A stretch of DNA of 62,722 nt. Origin: WLMZ01 sp031367435. Lineage in GTDB: Bacteria > Actinomycetota > Acidimicrobiia > Acidimicrobiales > Ilumatobacteraceae. A program made the position numbers and the translations under genes. The stretch is taken from contig JANLPV010000174.1 of assembly GCA_031367435.1 (NCBI GenBank), positions 1 through 62,722 of the forward strand, read 5' to 3'. Shown in pieces: positions 61,709-62,722 of this stretch. Numbering within the stretch: position 1 is the first letter of the stretch; the number at the start of each line of letters is the position of its first letter. Under the pieces are notes generated by a model, which ran no database searches, was not told where the DNA came from, and saw only the letters and a program-made list of their open reading frames with translations.

Positions 61709-61756
61709 GATCGGGTGCGCTTCGCCGCCGATTCGCGCAACACATCGCATATAAAA

Positions 61757-61780
61757 CGCCGGCACCCACAGGTGCCGGCG
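61757..61780. terminator. Strong bidirectional rho-independent terminator between whiB and tatA
   Basis: CGCCGGCACC (61757-61766), loop CACA, then GGTGCCGGCG (61771-61780) form a perfect 10-bp GC-rich hairpin. It is flanked by AAAA on the left and CTTTATGTT on the right, so it can end transcripts of both convergent genes. Confidence 0.9.
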
Positions 61781-61832
61781 CTTTATGTTCACTACTCTCA
61801 TCGGCCGCTCGTACAACGAGGGCCGAACGTGA

Positions 61833-62090
61833 TCAGGTGTTGTCGCTCGCCTTATCGGCCTCGTCGCTCTTGCGAGCGGTGCTTGCCTTGTCGATCTCGG
61901 CGAGGCGCTTGAGCTTGTCAGCGTCTGATTCGACCTCTGCCTCTTTCGAACCGGTGTCGAGGCCCTTCTTGAACTCTTGCTGAGCCTTGCCCAGGTTTTT
62001 GGCCAACTTGGGAAGCTGCGCGCCGCCGAAAAGCACCAAGACCAAGACAACGAGCAAGCCAATCTCGGGGGGATCAAGGAAAGAAAGCAT
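61833..62090 (-). CDS. tatA: Sec-independent translocase protein TatA
   Basis: 85 residues. One N-terminal membrane helix starting PPEIGLLVVLVLVLFGG is followed by the conserved amphipathic helix hinge (LFGGAQLPKLAKNLGKAQQEFKKGL) and a charged, disordered tail with Asp/Glu/Lys. This is the pore-forming or membrane-weakening subunit of the twin-arginine translocase. tatB and tatC are not next to it. Convergent with whiB, separated by a terminator. Confidence 0.93.
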   Translation of the reverse strand: MLSFLDPPEIGLLVVLVLVLFGGAQLPKLAKNLGKAQQEFKKGLDTGSKEAEVESDADKLKRLAEIDKASTARKSDEADKASDNT

Positions 62091-62191
62091 GTGGTTACCT
62101 TACCATCGCGGTCCGCGCCAGCGGTAGGCGCTTGGAACTGTTTTTTGGGTCGCTGCGTGCTCCAGCACCGACTGCTATTGACGCATACCGC

Positions 62192-62464
62192 TTATGCCGA
62201 AGCGGTACGGCGAGTTGACTGCGCGCGCTGGCGACGAAGACGGCGGCGCTCACGCTCGCTGAGTCCGCCCCAGATGCCAAACTTCTCGCCGTTGACGAGT
62301 GCGAACTCGAGGCAGTCGAGCCGGACAACGCAACCGCGGCACACTTCTTTGGCCTCGCGGGTGCTGGCACCGCGTTCGGGGAAGAAGAGATCTGGATCGA
62401 CTCCCAAACAGTTGGCTTGGTCCTGCCAACTGCGATCGTCATCATGTGTGTTGCTGAAACTCAT
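62192..62464 (-). CDS. WhiB-family iron-sulfur transcription factor (downstream copy)
   Basis: 90 residues. Ligand cysteines lie in ANCLGVDPDLFFPERG and EVCRGCVVRLDCLEFAL (Cys-x2-Cys-x5-Cys). The turn is FGIWGGLSERERRRLRR and the tail is Arg-rich. This set, with a PDLFFPERG loop, is close to WhiB1/WhiB2-type developmental regulators. It is preceded by 258 bases without a gene, a length typical of regulated whiB promoters. The window contains two WhiB genes separated by tatA. Confidence 0.92.
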   Translation of the reverse strand: MSFSNTHDDDRSWQDQANCLGVDPDLFFPERGASTREAKEVCRGCVVRLDCLEFALVNGEKFGIWGGLSERERRRLRRQRAQSTRRTASA

Positions 62465-62654
62465 AGGGTGGCCCCCTGCCCTTCGTAGGCCATGAGTGCG
62501 AGTAACAGCTGTGCTGGCTGCAAGCGTGATCGCACCCCTGTAATTACATTGGTGTCATTGTCCCCTATCACATCACGTTCGCGCAAGAGGGGATTTCATA
62601 TTTGTGAGATTTCTCGCGCAGTCCGCGCGAAGCCGCACATGACCTCCCACGCGG

Positions 62655-62703
62655 CGAAGTTGCGCCCCTCAAGCCCGTCATGGGCGTGAGAAGCGCAACT
62701 TCG
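62655..62703. repeat. 11-bp perfect inverted repeat near the right edge
   Basis: CGAAGTTGCGC (62655-62665) and GCGCAACTTCG (62693-62703) are perfect inverted repeats with a 27-base loop. It lies in the gene-free stretch upstream of the second whiB, near the window edge. It may be a terminator or a regulatory hairpin of a neighbour outside the window. The 190 bases between it and the whiB gene show no other clear element. Confidence 0.5.
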
Positions 62704-62722
62704 GCGGACTTACGGAGTTGCG

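Overview
The window is high-GC, gene-dense bacterial chromosome with almost no spare DNA. No intergenic stretch exceeds 300 bases, and I saw no rRNA, tRNA, CRISPR array, insertion sequence or prophage. The gene content points to an actinobacterium: two WhiB regulators, SenX3-RegX3, two class E sortases, a HelD-type helicase, a full-length Lhr helicase and an actinobacterial-style haem cluster. The combination with a complete System I (Ccm) cytochrome c maturation operon and proteins rich in Thr-Thr-Thr and Pro-Pro linkers suggests class Acidimicrobiia (Ilumatobacter-like). That placement is inference from gene content, not a phylogeny.

Layout. 0-2.7 kb: the end of a DinB/MDMPI-like gene, a YedY-like molybdoenzyme, DUF4328 and DUF4190 membrane proteins, and a SixA phosphatase. 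2.8-9.4 kb: a nine-gene ccm operon (ccmA-B-C-D-E-F-tlpA-H-I, minus strand), including a 44-residue CcmD-like gene. 9.5-12.5 kb: a class E sortase, a crotonase, a small membrane protein, a 15-bp tandem repeat and a TetR regulator. 12.5-17.1 kb: lhr. 17.1-19.8 kb: a PhyH-type dioxygenase and a Rieske fusion protein. 19.9-22.1 kb: an SF2 helicase with UPF0158. 22.3-25.5 kb: a small accessory patch (DoxX, YkvA, ABM domain, DUF3303-like) containing an RHH/PIN toxin-antitoxin pair whose toxin has an in-frame stop. 25.5-29.6 kb: a DtxR regulator, a lipoprotein, HelD and an SDR.

29.8-36.4 kb: an LPVTG-anchored, Thr-repeat surface protein; hemE-hemH-hemY; a second sortase that looks like a lipoprotein; and an apolipoprotein N-acyltransferase with Ser in place of its catalytic Cys. 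36.4-42.6 kb: dtd, then a tight five-gene run of aldose epimerase, GT4, methyltransferase, alpha/alpha-toroid protein and ALDH7-type dehydrogenase. 42.6-46.1 kb: a second methyltransferase, a nitroreductase, TesB and a lipoprotein sugar dehydrogenase. 46.2-50.1 kb: an overlapping operon of moaE, a 63-residue membrane protein, mreB, a crotonase and an RNB nuclease. 50.2-53.7 kb: a catalytically dead HtrA-PDZ protein, an NAD-epimerase and a DUF2342 family member.

53.7-61.2 kb is a phosphate block: a small unknown gene and ppk1, then a four-repeat PHO-box-like array ahead of pstB-phoU-senX3-regX3-MFS. The window closes with whiB, a strong bidirectional terminator, tatA and a second whiB.

The strongest leads are the Cys-to-Ser Lnt, the sortase/LPVTG surface system with a lipoprotein sortase, the epimerase-GT4-MTase-toroid cassette, the Rieske fusion/PhyH pair, the dead HtrA and the nonsense-interrupted PIN toxin.
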